DNA of 64,000 nt from Campylobacter taeniopygiae. GTDB lineage: Bacteria > Campylobacterota > Campylobacteria > Campylobacterales > Campylobacteraceae. A program made the position numbers and the translations under genes. The stretch's first letter is position 1. Every line of letters starts with the position of its first letter. Location of the stretch: NCBI RefSeq assembly GCF_005406225.1, contig NZ_NXLY01000006.1:1-64000 (forward strand). The letters are read 5' to 3'. Positions 56,614 to 64,000 of the stretch are shown here, one piece after another. Below the pieces are notes generated by a model, which saw only the letters and a list, made by a program, of their open reading frames with translations, was not told the origin of the DNA and did no database searches.

Positions 56614-56991
56614 TCAAAGATGATCAATATATTCTTCAATTTCTTTTTTAATTTGATGTTTTTGCTCTTTTAAAGCCTTTTTCTTAGCCTTATACTCAAC
56701 CTTACTCATATAATCCTTTTTTTCGTCTAAAGCATGAAGTTCTTTTTCTATTTTTTCCACTTCTTGCTCTTTTAGCTTTTTAGCCTCTAGCTTTTTATCG
56801 TAAAAAAGAGGATCTTTACTGCAGTCATTTTTAACTTCTTTTAAAGCAAGCTCTAGGCTTAATTTTCTCGCATTATCATTATGAATTTTTGCAAATTCTA
56901 TTTCTTTATTGATGCGTTCTATTTTTTTATCGCATTCATTTGCAAACGCCATAGTGCATAATGCGGCTATTAAAATCCATATTTTTTTCAT
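56614..56991 (-). CDS. DUF1090-like periplasmic coiled-coil protein
   Basis: Equivalent to Cj1406c. About 125 residues with a signal peptide (IWILIAALCTMAFA, cleavage near 17) followed by a highly charged helical segment of about 100 residues. The ECDKKIERINKEIEFAK... start with a single later Cys (NDCSKDP) matches DUF1090 proteins such as E. coli YqjC. I chose ATG 56991 with GGAG six bases upstream; a TTG lies one codon earlier. The family is periplasmic and stress-associated, but its action is not known. It follows the phosphohexomutase gene after about 35 bases. Confidence 0.75.
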   Translation of the reverse strand: MKKIWILIAALCTMAFANECDKKIERINKEIEFAKIHNDNARKLSLELALKEVKNDCSKDPLFYDKKLEAKKLKEQEVEKIEKELHALDEKKDYMSKVEYKAKKKALKEQKHQIKKEIEEYIDHL

Positions 56992-57029
56992 CAATCACTC
57001 CTTAAAATAAAATCTCAAATACTACTTAA

Positions 57030-58400
57030 TTAACTCTTAAGTTTGGCTTTTATTTGATTAAACAAATTCATTACTTTATCTTGAAGTTCATTTGCTTGCT
57101 CTAATGAATTTGCTTCAAAACGAGTGATAAGATATGCACTTGTATTAGACGCTCTAAGTAAGGCCCAACCATAGCCAAAATCAATTCTTGCTCCATCAAT
57201 TTCACAAAGACTTTTTACACCCTCTAAGGCACCTTTTTCAACTGCTTTTTGAAATTCGCTAACGATTTGAAATTTTTCTTCTTCATTTACTGGAATTTTA
57301 ATTTCTGGCGTAGTGTATAATTTAGGCAATTCTTTAATCATACCCTCTAAATCAAAACCTTTATAAACAAGTTCTAAAGCTCTTAAAAAGGCGTAAATTC
57401 CATCATCATATCCAAAATATCTATGCTTGAAAAATATATGTCCGCTTACTTCTGCAGCCAAATCAATATCTTTTTCTTTCATCATTTTTTTAATATTTGA
57501 ATGTCCAGTTTTTCCCATAAAAATAGTTCCAAATTTGGCAACCTCATCAAAAAGATTTTTGCTGCATTTTACTTCTCCTAAAATTCTAGGATTTGGGATA
57601 TTTTTAGCAAATAAATAACAAAGCTCATCCCCGCAAAAAATATGAGTTTTGCTTAAAGCCACTATTCTATCGGCATCGCCATCAAATGCAAAAGCAAGTC
57701 CATAATCTTCATTTTGACTTAAGAAATTTTTCACAGCCTCTAAATTTCGCTCTTCTGTTGGATCAGGATTATGGTTTGGAAATTGTCCATCAGGATTGGC
57801 AAACATAAGATGGGCTTTTAAATTTAAAGCTTTTATTAGCGGCTCTATCACAACTCCAGCTGCTCCATTGCTACAATCAATAGCAAATTTATAGTGAAAA
57901 TCTTTTAAAAAACTAAATTGCTTAGTCATAAATTCCACATAAAGACTTAAAATATCGTATGACTGTGTATCAAAATTATCTTCTATTTCATCATCTAAAT
58001 GCTTATAGACTTCTTTAGAAAATTCTTTTAATTCAGTTCCAAAAAAACTTTCCTTACCTATGGTAATTTTAAAGCCATTATATTCTTTTGGATTGTGTGA
58101 AGCTGTGATCATGATATTTGCATCAAATTTCAACCCCTCATAAAGACTAAAGTACCCGAGTGGAGTTGGAACAAGTCCTATATTATAAACTTTAATACCG
58201 GCTTTATTTAATCCACTAACCAAATATCCAAAAAGTTCTTTAGCACTATACCTTGCATCATAACCCACACTTACATTTTTACAAGATCTTTTAAGCATAG
58301 TCTGACCCAAACAATAACCTATCGCCTTAACGCTTTTTTCGTGAAGTTCCTTTCCATAAAGTCCGCGTATATCGTATTCTCTAAAAATCACATCAAGCAT
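57030..58400 (-). CDS. manB: Phosphomannomutase/phosphoglucomutase (alpha-D-phosphohexomutase)
   Basis: Equivalent to Cj1407c. About 456 residues of the phosphohexomutase family, interconverting hexose 1- and 6-phosphates for capsule, LOS or glycoprotein sugars. The phosphoserine loop is TASHNPKEYNG near 99-109, the metal-binding loop DGDADRI near 238-244, the sugar-binding AEVSGHIFFK near 315-324, and the C-terminal phosphate-binding LLRASNTSAYL near 413-423. ATG 58400 has AAGGA seven bases upstream; the in-frame TTG at 58406 is less likely. The gene symbol follows the family; PMM versus PGM preference is not decidable here. The capsule genes kpsS and kpsC are 4 kb away. Confidence 0.88.
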   Translation of the reverse strand: MLDVIFREYDIRGLYGKELHEKSVKAIGYCLGQTMLKRSCKNVSVGYDARYSAKELFGYLVSGLNKAGIKVYNIGLVPTPLGYFSLYEGLKFDANIMITASHNPKEYNGFKITIGKESFFGTELKEFSKEVYKHLDDEIEDNFDTQSYDILSLYVEFMTKQFSFLKDFHYKFAIDCSNGAAGVVIEPLIKALNLKAHLMFANPDGQFPNHNPDPTEERNLEAVKNFLSQNEDYGLAFAFDGDADRIVALSKTHIFCGDELCYLFAKNIPNPRILGEVKCSKNLFDEVAKFGTIFMGKTGHSNIKKMMKEKDIDLAAEVSGHIFFKHRYFGYDDGIYAFLRALELVYKGFDLEGMIKELPKLYTTPEIKIPVNEEEKFQIVSEFQKAVEKGALEGVKSLCEIDGARIDFGYGWALLRASNTSAYLITRFEANSLEQANELQDKVMNLFNQIKAKLKS

Positions 58401-58513
58401 ATGCAAATCCTTAAAATAATTAAAAAATTTTTCAATATAATAAATTTTAACTATTAAGATAAAGAAAATTTTGATACAATTTTACATTAATTTCACTAAA
58501 TAAGGAAATTTTT

Positions 58514-59050
58514 ATGGATGAAGAATTAGAAAACGAAGAAGGTAAAAAGAAAAAAGGCGGAATGCTTGTTATTATCATAGTTGTTTTACTTTTTGTATTG
58601 CTTTTAAGTATTATGGGTGTTATAGCTTGGCTTATTTCAAGTAGCTCTAGTGATGAAACAAAGATCAAAGAAGCTCCTAAAGAAGAGGTTAAAACAAATA
58701 AAACAAAAAATTCAGTTCCAACTCAACGCGGTAGTGATTATGCTAATATAGGTCCTATGTATCCTCTTGATCCTTTCACGCTAAATCTCTTAAGCGATAG
58801 CGGCTCAAGATACGTAAAATGCACAATAGAGCTGGAACAAAATAGCGAACTTTTAAAGCCTGAACTCGATAAAAAAGTGCCAGTTATTCGTGATATTATC
58901 ATTAGAACCTTAACTTCAAAAACATTTGAAGAAATCAGCACTCAAAAAGGAAAAGAACGTTTAAAAGATGAATTGGTGGGTAAAATCAATGAAATTTTAA
59001 CCGATGGTTTTATTAAAAACGTTTATTTTACAGATTTTGTTGTGTCTTGA
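58514..59050 (+). CDS. fliL: Flagellar basal-body-associated protein FliL
   Basis: Inner-membrane protein around the flagellar stator that supports motor function. 178 residues: an acidic then basic cytoplasmic N-terminus (EELENEEGKKKKGG), one membrane helix (about 18-41), a low-complexity linker, then the periplasmic FliL domain with YPLDPFTLNL near 83-92 and the RDIIIRTLTSKTFEE segment near 124-138. ATG 58514 follows TAAGGAAA. Its TGA stop overlaps the acpS ATG (TGATG). Confidence 0.93.
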   Translation: MDEELENEEGKKKKGGMLVIIIVVLLFVLLLSIMGVIAWLISSSSSDETKIKEAPKEEVKTNKTKNSVPTQRGSDYANIGPMYPLDPFTLNLLSDSGSRYVKCTIELEQNSELLKPELDKKVPVIRDIIIRTLTSKTFEEISTQKGKERLKDELVGKINEILTDGFIKNVYFTDFVVS

Positions 59051-59397
59051 TGCGTGTAGGTTGCGATATTGTTGCTATTAGCAGAATAGAAAAAATTTAT
59101 CAAAGGCATGAAAAAAATTTTTTAGATAAATTTTTAAGTCCCAAAGAGCAATTATTGATCAAAAGTCCTGCAAATTTAGCAGGACTTTGGGCAGCAAAAG
59201 AAGCGGCCAGTAAGGCTTTAGGGACTGGAATTTGCGGTCTTTGTGGATTTTTAGATATAGAAATTGACAAAGATGAAAGAAATGCTCCCAAACTTCAATA
59301 TTCTAAAAAAATTATGGATCATTTTTGCGTCAAGCAAACATCTCTTAGCATTTCACACGATGGTGGTTTTGCCATTGCTATCGTTGTCTTAGTTTAA
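59050..59397 (+). CDS. acpS: Holo-[acyl-carrier-protein] synthase AcpS
   Basis: Attaches the 4'-phosphopantetheine arm from CoA to apo-ACP. 115 residues, normal length. The N-terminal VGCDIVAISRIEKI motif (Asp near 6) and the WAAKEAASKALGTGI motif (Glu near 52) carry the metal and CoA ligands, and SISHDGGFAIAIVV near 98-111 is the C-terminal signature. Start is ATG 59050, overlapping the fliL stop; the in-frame TTG at 59047 is less likely. It overlaps the end of the next leftward gene by 4 bases. Confidence 0.95.
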   Translation: MRVGCDIVAISRIEKIYQRHEKNFLDKFLSPKEQLLIKSPANLAGLWAAKEAASKALGTGICGLCGFLDIEIDKDERNAPKLQYSKKIMDHFCVKQTSLSISHDGGFAIAIVVLV

Positions 59398-59810
59398 TTT
59401 CCTATAGTTTGTTTATCTAAATTCTTTGAAAGTATAAAATCAACAACTGGTTGCTCTCTTTTATTAGCCCTTTTGCAATGATCTTTTTGAAAAAAATCCG
59501 TAATCTTAATGACTATTCTAGCCCACTTTTTATGGTTTCTTTCTCTCCACGCATGAGAAGACACACTCTCCCAAGCATAACCATTAAACAAACTTGCATT
59601 AACAAAATGATCAAGCGCCCTTACGCCTTGTCTAGCGCGTGCGGTATTAAAAAAAATTCCCACAATTACAATAAAAATATAACCTAAAACCGCTAAAGGA
59701 ACAATAGCACAAAGCAATAAAGTTCCCGCTAACTTCTCTCTTAAACTCCCTTTAATTTTATGCTTAAAATGAAAAAAAATCGCTCGATTTCTATTTTTCA
59801 CCCTTAACAT
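59394..59810 (-). CDS. Small membrane protein of the P450 cluster, function unknown
   Basis: Equivalent to Cj1410c. 138 residues with one clear membrane segment (LLLCAIVPLAVLGYIFIVIVGIFF-type, about residues 31-54) and a basic N-terminus. The C-terminal part contains RARQGVRALDHFVNASLFNGYAWESVS (in parts about 59-85), which resembles membrane proteins associated with LPS or phage functions, but I recognise no named domain. It overlaps the P450 gene by 20 bases, so translation is coupled. It may anchor or assist the P450, an inference from position only. Confidence 0.7.
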   Translation of the reverse strand: MLRVKNRNRAIFFHFKHKIKGSLREKLAGTLLLCAIVPLAVLGYIFIVIVGIFFNTARARQGVRALDHFVNASLFNGYAWESVSSHAWRERNHKKWARIVIKITDFFQKDHCKRANKREQPVVDFILSKNLDKQTIGN

Positions 59811-61173
59811 CCCTTTTGCTAAATTTAATTCTCATCCCATTTGCCGATCTAATGGTCAAGCGCCCTACCACATCAGGAATAAAACCTTCTTCTAATTCTA
59901 ATTTATAAGTTTTTAAAATATTAGCTAAAATCAAAATAGCCTCTTGCATTGCAAAACCTTGCCCTATGCAAATTCTCTCTCCCATACCAAAAGGCAAATA
60001 TGCATCTTTTTTATATTCTTCATCAAAACGCGAAGGATTAAAGTCATTAGGATTTTGCCAAAAACTTTCATGGCGATGTATAAGCCATGGTGCTATTACA
60101 ACTCCTGATCCTTTTTTAATGGTTTTATCTCTTACAATGGTGTCTTTATTGGCTTCTCTTGCAAAAAATCCCACAGGAGGATAAAGTCTTAATGACTCTT
60201 TAAAAATATTAGTCAAATATTTAAATTGTTTCAAATGCGAAATCTCAATAGTATCATCTTTTAAAATTTCAATAATTTCTTCATAGGCTTTTTGCTGTTC
60301 CTCAGGATAAAGGCTAAGTAAGTAAAGCGTCCAAGTTAAAGAACTAGCCGTAGTTTCATGACCTGCTAAAAAAAGCATAGCCACTTGATCTAAAATTTCC
60401 TCAAATGAAAAACGCTGATTGGTTTCTGCATCAACCACCAAAAGCAAAGAACTTAAAATATCTTCAAATTTTCCCAACTCTCCTGAACTGACAGCCTCAT
60501 AGCGGGGCTTTATAATATCGCTTAAAACTTGTCTTATGGTATCTCCTGCTTTCGCTCGTTTGCGATCTCCTAGAATATAAGAAAGCCATTTTGGAAAATA
60601 AAACATGCGGCGCATAGCCGTATGCACACTTTGTTCTTGAAAAATCACAAAAGCATCAAGAATTTTTTTACCTTTTTGCGCATCAAGTTTAGAAGACATG
60701 ATAGTGCGAAAAATAACATCAGCTGTAACAAAAGTCATAGCTTCATCCACTTCAATCACTGAATTATCCGGATATTTACCAAAACGCTCCATCATATCTG
60801 CTACAGCTTCACTCATGAGATTAAAAACTTTATTGATGCGTGTCATTTCAAAACTAGGTCTTAAAAGCTCACGTTGTTTTTTCCAAACCTCTCCGTTGGT
60901 TGTAAAAATACTTTCTCCCAAAAGCGGACTTAAAAGCTCATGCAAAAAGGCACTTTTTGGAAATTCCTTAACCTCATCAACCATCATTCTTTTTACTTCT
61001 TTGGTATCATTGATCACATAAAGATCAAAATTAGGCATTTTAACATAGCCTGTTTGCATTTTATAGCTACGCTCATAAAGCCCATCAAGCCAAGATCTAC
61101 GCTTAAGCAAAAAGGTTAAAAAAGTTGAAGCCTTATTTTTATAAGGTTTTGGGTAGAAAGGACACCTGCTCAT
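59791..61173 (-). CDS. Cytochrome P450 (CYP172A1-type)
   Basis: Equivalent to Cj1411c, named CYP172A1 in C. jejuni. 460 residues with all P450 hallmarks: oxygen-binding I-helix AGHETTASS near 260-268, the ExxR motif in FKESLRLYPP near 325-334, and the haem-cysteine motif FGMGERICIGQG near 402-413 with the axial Cys. No signal peptide or strong N-terminal anchor is seen. Substrate and redox partner are unknown; flavodoxin from this window is a plausible donor. It overlaps both neighbours (4 bases with the hydrolase-like gene, 20 with the membrane protein). A monooxygenase is notable in a microaerophile. Link to capsule or lipid modification is only positional. Confidence 0.93.
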   Translation of the reverse strand: MSRCPFYPKPYKNKASTFLTFLLKRRSWLDGLYERSYKMQTGYVKMPNFDLYVINDTKEVKRMMVDEVKEFPKSAFLHELLSPLLGESIFTTNGEVWKKQRELLRPSFEMTRINKVFNLMSEAVADMMERFGKYPDNSVIEVDEAMTFVTADVIFRTIMSSKLDAQKGKKILDAFVIFQEQSVHTAMRRMFYFPKWLSYILGDRKRAKAGDTIRQVLSDIIKPRYEAVSSGELGKFEDILSSLLLVVDAETNQRFSFEEILDQVAMLFLAGHETTASSLTWTLYLLSLYPEEQQKAYEEIIEILKDDTIEISHLKQFKYLTNIFKESLRLYPPVGFFAREANKDTIVRDKTIKKGSGVVIAPWLIHRHESFWQNPNDFNPSRFDEEYKKDAYLPFGMGERICIGQGFAMQEAILILANILKTYKLELEEGFIPDVVGRLTIRSANGMRIKFSKRDVKGEK

Positions 61174-62291
61174 ATTTTTATTTCCTTTTCTAAAAATTGA
61201 GATGACAAAACAAAATTAAAAAAATCGTAACTGCCCTTAATACTTGGACTATAAAGATATAAAAAATGTGCTTTGTTTTTATCTTTTTTGATTTTTTTAT
61301 ATTCATTTTTTTCATACAAAGTATGAAATTTAGCGCTTAAAAAATGCGGAGTAAATTTCGCATCGACACCACTTGTACGAAAAAAATCAACTTGAGGAAA
61401 ACACGCCCCATCAATAACCGAAGTGTAATCATACCATTTTAAATCAAATTGAGAAACAAATTCTAATTTTTTTCTAAAATCATTGGACTTTTTTTGATAA
61501 CTCACCAAAGGAATGCACTCGCCCAAAGTAATAATCTTTAGCTTATTTAATATTTTTTGTTCTAAATTTTGCTTTAAAATAAAATCTAAAACCTCAATAC
61601 AAACTATCGTTCCAACACTATGAGCTATTAAAATTAATTCATAGTTTTCATTATTTTCATTCTGCTTTAAATTTTGCAAGATTGTATTGGAAAATATTTT
61701 GATTCTCTCTTCCATCAAGCCTTGTTTTTTATAGTGCCAATTTGCACAAAAAGCACAAATTCTAGCTATCCAAAATACTGCTAATTTTTTACCAAGTTTA
61801 AACAAAAAGCGAAAAATTAAAAAAGAAAGTAAAATTCCTAAAATAATGGAAAAAGAAAAATGTATATAATTTTTTGCAAGAAAAAAAGCTGCAAAACCAG
61901 CAAATAAAGAAAAAAATAAAGAAAAAAGTACATAAAAAAATGGATAATATCCAGTGATTAATTGATAAATTGATTCTTTACCAAATTTGATAAAAAGACC
62001 TGTGATCGTATAAATTCTAAAAAAACTGTAACAATCTTTCAAAGCATCCAAATAACTTTCTGACCAATTTTTTTTTACTATATCATTCCAAGTTAAAAAA
62101 TGATATTTAAGCTTTACATTTTGAGTATTGACTTGAAAAAAAGGAAAAGTTTTATGATGATCAACTTTACTTATACTGGCTTGAATATCAAATTGATTGG
62201 AATATTTTTTTAAATTTTTTTTAAACAAATCATAATAATATCTATAACTTTTAGGATCATATCCTGCTATATAAAATACTTCTCTATCCAT
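61170..62291 (-). CDS. Membrane-associated alpha/beta-hydrolase-like protein
   Basis: Equivalent to Cj1412c. 373 residues. Two adjacent hydrophobic helices (about 117-160, AGFAAFFLAKNYIHFSFSIILG region) split the protein into an N-terminal domain and a C-terminal part containing LILIAHSVGTIVCIEVLDF near 218-236, a lipase-like GxSxG variant (H-S-V-G) with the presumed nucleophile Ser. Aromatic and Lys-rich composition. Its stop overlaps the P450 start (ATGA) and it is 61 bases downstream of kpsS, so it may be read from the capsule promoter. Substrate is unknown; a capsule lipid-anchor or fatty-acyl activity would be speculation. Confidence 0.78.
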   Translation of the reverse strand: MDREVFYIAGYDPKSYRYYYDLFKKNLKKYSNQFDIQASISKVDHHKTFPFFQVNTQNVKLKYHFLTWNDIVKKNWSESYLDALKDCYSFFRIYTITGLFIKFGKESIYQLITGYYPFFYVLFSLFFSLFAGFAAFFLAKNYIHFSFSIILGILLSFLIFRFLFKLGKKLAVFWIARICAFCANWHYKKQGLMEERIKIFSNTILQNLKQNENNENYELILIAHSVGTIVCIEVLDFILKQNLEQKILNKLKIITLGECIPLVSYQKKSNDFRKKLEFVSQFDLKWYDYTSVIDGACFPQVDFFRTSGVDAKFTPHFLSAKFHTLYEKNEYKKIKKDKNKAHFLYLYSPSIKGSYDFFNFVLSSQFLEKEIKI

Positions 62292-62352
62292 AAAAAATCA
62301 ATTTCTTAAACTATTTTTTTCAAAATTATAACAATTTTTTTTAAAAACTTTG

Positions 62353-63555
62353 TTAATTAAAATTTTTACTTTTATGATTTAAAAATGAATTTTTATAAAA
62401 ATTAGCATTAAATTGATTACTTCTTAAAAGATAATTTTTAAAATGGCAAACTAAAACCGGATTTGGTCTATAAGCGTGAGCTTCTCTCCAGAAAAAATGA
62501 AGTTTTTTTGGATAGGTCAAATCCTCAAAATCATAAAAAGCCTTGCCGCAAACCTTAGTAGGACAACCTTCCAAAATAGCACTTAAGCCAACAGTAGAAT
62601 TTATAGTAATGCACCCTAAAGCATTTTTTAAAAGTCTTGGCAAATGAGAATCATGGACATATAAAATTCGTCCTTCAACATGATATTTTTCACTAAGCTC
62701 TTGAATCAATTTAGAATAATTTTTATATCCTCTATCCATAGGATGATGTTTAAAAACTAGATAAGATTTAGCCCTAGCATGATTGGCAAAAGAAAGTATG
62801 GTTTCTTCTATAAATTCTTCTATGCTTTTTTTATAGTGATATTTAACTTGTGTATCATTATAAACTTGCAAAATGGCTAAAAAATATTTCTTTTTAAGAT
62901 CATAAATCTTATTGTTTAGTTTTTTTTCTGCAAATTTATAAAAATATTTTCTATATAAAGATCTAAACCAAAATAAAAACTCAAAAGGATATAAGGTACG
63001 ATGGTGAAGAGCATTATTAAAAAATGGAGCTAAAAGAAAAGAAAATAACCAATATAAAAAAGCATAAAAGGCCATGTATTTAAATCCACCAGGGATTTCT
63101 TTTATAGATTTTTTACTACATGCTTTTTGATTAAGATAAAAATTTTTATTGCGAGGCAGCAAAGAATTTGCATTAACGCCGTTTTTTTCAAAAGTAATAC
63201 AATAAGGTCTTAGATACCCTTCTTCAAAAATCCAAACATCGATGTTTAACTTTTTAGCAACCTCTATAGCCTTTTTATGGATTAACCGGCAATCATTATA
63301 CATCAAAATAGCTTGAGTCTTGTGTTGCTTAAAAAGTTTTTCATAAAATTGTGTTAAATTTTCTTCCTTATCCTTGTAAATTTTTGCTTTAGGATAAAAT
63401 AAAAAATCCCCACCATTAAAATTAATCTTTAAAATTTGAGCATTGTATTTTTTTAGTTTTTTTGCCAAACGATAAAAAAAATTACCCACTGGTCCTTGTA
63501 AAAGAATGACATTTTTTCCGCTAAATTCTTTTTTTACTTTTTTATCAAATTCCAT
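62353..63555 (-). CDS. kpsS: Capsule beta-Kdo transferase KpsS
   Basis: Builds, with KpsC, the poly-beta-Kdo linker on lyso-phosphatidylglycerol that carries group 2-type capsules. 400 residues of the capsule polysaccharide biosynthesis family. Visible features are VILLQGPVGNFFYRLAKKLK near 15-34 at the N-terminus, WIFEEGYLRPYCIT near 108-121, and FKHHPMDRGYKNY near 266-278 with HDSHLPRLLK...GCITINSTVGLSAIL near 301-325 (in parts). It overlaps the kpsC end by 22 bases, ensuring coupled translation. Gives the strain a Kps-type capsule, assuming the rest of the locus lies beyond 64000. Confidence 0.93.
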   Translation of the reverse strand: MEFDKKVKKEFSGKNVILLQGPVGNFFYRLAKKLKKYNAQILKINFNGGDFLFYPKAKIYKDKEENLTQFYEKLFKQHKTQAILMYNDCRLIHKKAIEVAKKLNIDVWIFEEGYLRPYCITFEKNGVNANSLLPRNKNFYLNQKACSKKSIKEIPGGFKYMAFYAFLYWLFSFLLAPFFNNALHHRTLYPFEFLFWFRSLYRKYFYKFAEKKLNNKIYDLKKKYFLAILQVYNDTQVKYHYKKSIEEFIEETILSFANHARAKSYLVFKHHPMDRGYKNYSKLIQELSEKYHVEGRILYVHDSHLPRLLKNALGCITINSTVGLSAILEGCPTKVCGKAFYDFEDLTYPKKLHFFWREAHAYRPNPVLVCHFKNYLLRSNQFNANFYKNSFLNHKSKNFN

Positions 63556-64000
63556 TTTAATGCTACAAATTCGTAAATTCTTCTTATTTTTCTTAATATA
63601 AAAATTCTAAAATCAATGATTATTTTTTGAAAAGGTTTAGAAAAATAATCTTTTTGCATTTTTAACATTATATCTAAACAAAGTTCAATTTCACATAAGT
63701 TTTTTGTTTTTGGATGAATATATCTTGGATATTGCACCAAAACACCAGCAACAAGCTCTTCTAAAGTCAATTTTCTCGTTCTTCTTAAACATTTTTGTTT
63801 ATCTTGCGTTAAACCCCAACCCGCATAAAAAGGCATACCATAAATAAAAACTTTTTTAGAGCGTAAAAGTGCATCAAATCCTGAAGTAGAAGTGATCGTA
63901 TGCACTTCATGACAAATTTTTATCGCACTATCAATGCTACAATTTTTTATAATCTCATCGCAATATTTTAAAATGATTTTTTCATCCTTTAAGCCTTTGC
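63534..64000 (-). CDS. kpsC: Capsule beta-Kdo transferase KpsC, C-terminal part (cut by window edge)
   Basis: Partner of KpsS. Only the last 155 codons or so are inside the window; the frame is open at 64000, so the gene begins outside. The segment EVHTITSTSGFDALL and FIYGMPFYAGWGLTQD is typical of the second GT domain of KpsC. The downstream part is Lys/Arg-rich (RRTRKLTLEELVAG). A GTG at 63905 in this frame is an internal codon, not the start, because the conserved KpsC sequence continues upstream of it (KICHEVHT). It overlaps kpsS by 22 bases. Confidence 0.9.
   Translation of the reverse strand, partial: KGLKDEKIILKYCDEIIKNCSIDSAIKICHEVHTITSTSGFDALLRSKKVFIYGMPFYAGWGLTQDKQKCLRRTRKLTLEELVAGVLVQYPRYIHPKTKNLCEIELCLDIMLKMQKDYFSKPFQKIIIDFRIFILRKIRRIYEFVALKWNLIKK

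Noticed and set aside
63534..63905. A stand-alone 123-aa gene starting at GTG 63905
   Set aside because: The same frame continues upstream to the window edge with KpsC-like sequence, so this is the end of kpsC.

Overview
The window is about 30% GC, densely packed and syntenic with the region of the Campylobacter jejuni NCTC 11168 chromosome running from flaA to kpsC (roughly Cj1339c-Cj1414c, gene order recalled from memory). The organism is therefore a thermotolerant Campylobacter of the jejuni/coli group or a close relative. Supporting signs are the flagellin N-terminus, a tmRNA whose tag reads ANNVKFAPAYAKAA, two poly-G contingency tracts, a catalase next to its ankyrin partner, and a kpsS/kpsC capsule pair. 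I cannot assign the species. Several genes I expect from NCTC 11168 are missing at their usual places (ceuBCDE, feoAB, Cj1365c, Cj1367c, Cj1376), and one segment is inverted. This could fit a genome-reduced relative such as C. hepaticus, but that is inference.

Layout. 1-5.9 kb: the 5' part of flaA with its sigma28-type promoter, a Maf flagellin-glycosylation protein, two tandem DUF2920 paralogues that each carry a G9 tract, and the pseudopilin ctsG. 5.9-11.8 kb: tsaD, pgp1, dxr, cdsA, a small acidic coiled-coil gene and an NFACT (RqcH-like) gene, all leftward. 11.8-13.5 kb: mobA, pldA and tRNA-Ser(GCU). 13.5-16.5 kb: a PepSY-type membrane protein and nrfHA nitrite reductase. 16.8-21.8 kb: ppk, tmRNA, an unknown 136-aa protein, ruvB and amaA. 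21.8-25.2 kb: fumC and glmS. 25.4-32 kb: mqnE, purine permease and phosphoribosyltransferase, then mlaA-mlaC-RND lipid-transport genes. 32-34 kb: rdgB with a coupled 26-codon ORF, and the cmeG efflux gene.

34-41.7 kb: a lipoprotein, a DsbC-like protein, selB, selA, a four-cluster ferredoxin-like protein, then flavodoxin with two small partners. 41.9-43.8 kb: katA and its ankyrin partner. 43.8-50.4 kb: a YheO-type regulator divergent from an intact five-gene operon (ridA, DcuC-type transporter, MetC-like PLP lyase, fumarase/PurB-superfamily lyase, MmgE/PrpD protein). I find this the most interesting block; it looks like a complete catabolic route for an amino-acid-succinate conjugate. 50.4-55.6 kb: hydA2, fabI, tpiA, pgk, gapA. 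55.7-59.4 kb: nadD, rsfS, a DUF1090-like protein, a phosphohexomutase, fliL, acpS. 59.4-64 kb: a leftward cluster of a small membrane protein, a cytochrome P450, a membrane alpha/beta-hydrolase-like protein, kpsS and the end of kpsC.

No stretch over 300 bases lacks a gene. The largest gaps are 16530-16806 (very AT-rich nrfH/ppk divergent promoter region), 25163-25373 (glmS/mqnE divergent region, nothing distinctive), 41686-41864 (katA regulatory region) and 32626-32777. Convergent gene pairs are typically separated by short bidirectional hairpin terminators. I saw no CRISPR array, insertion sequence or integrase.
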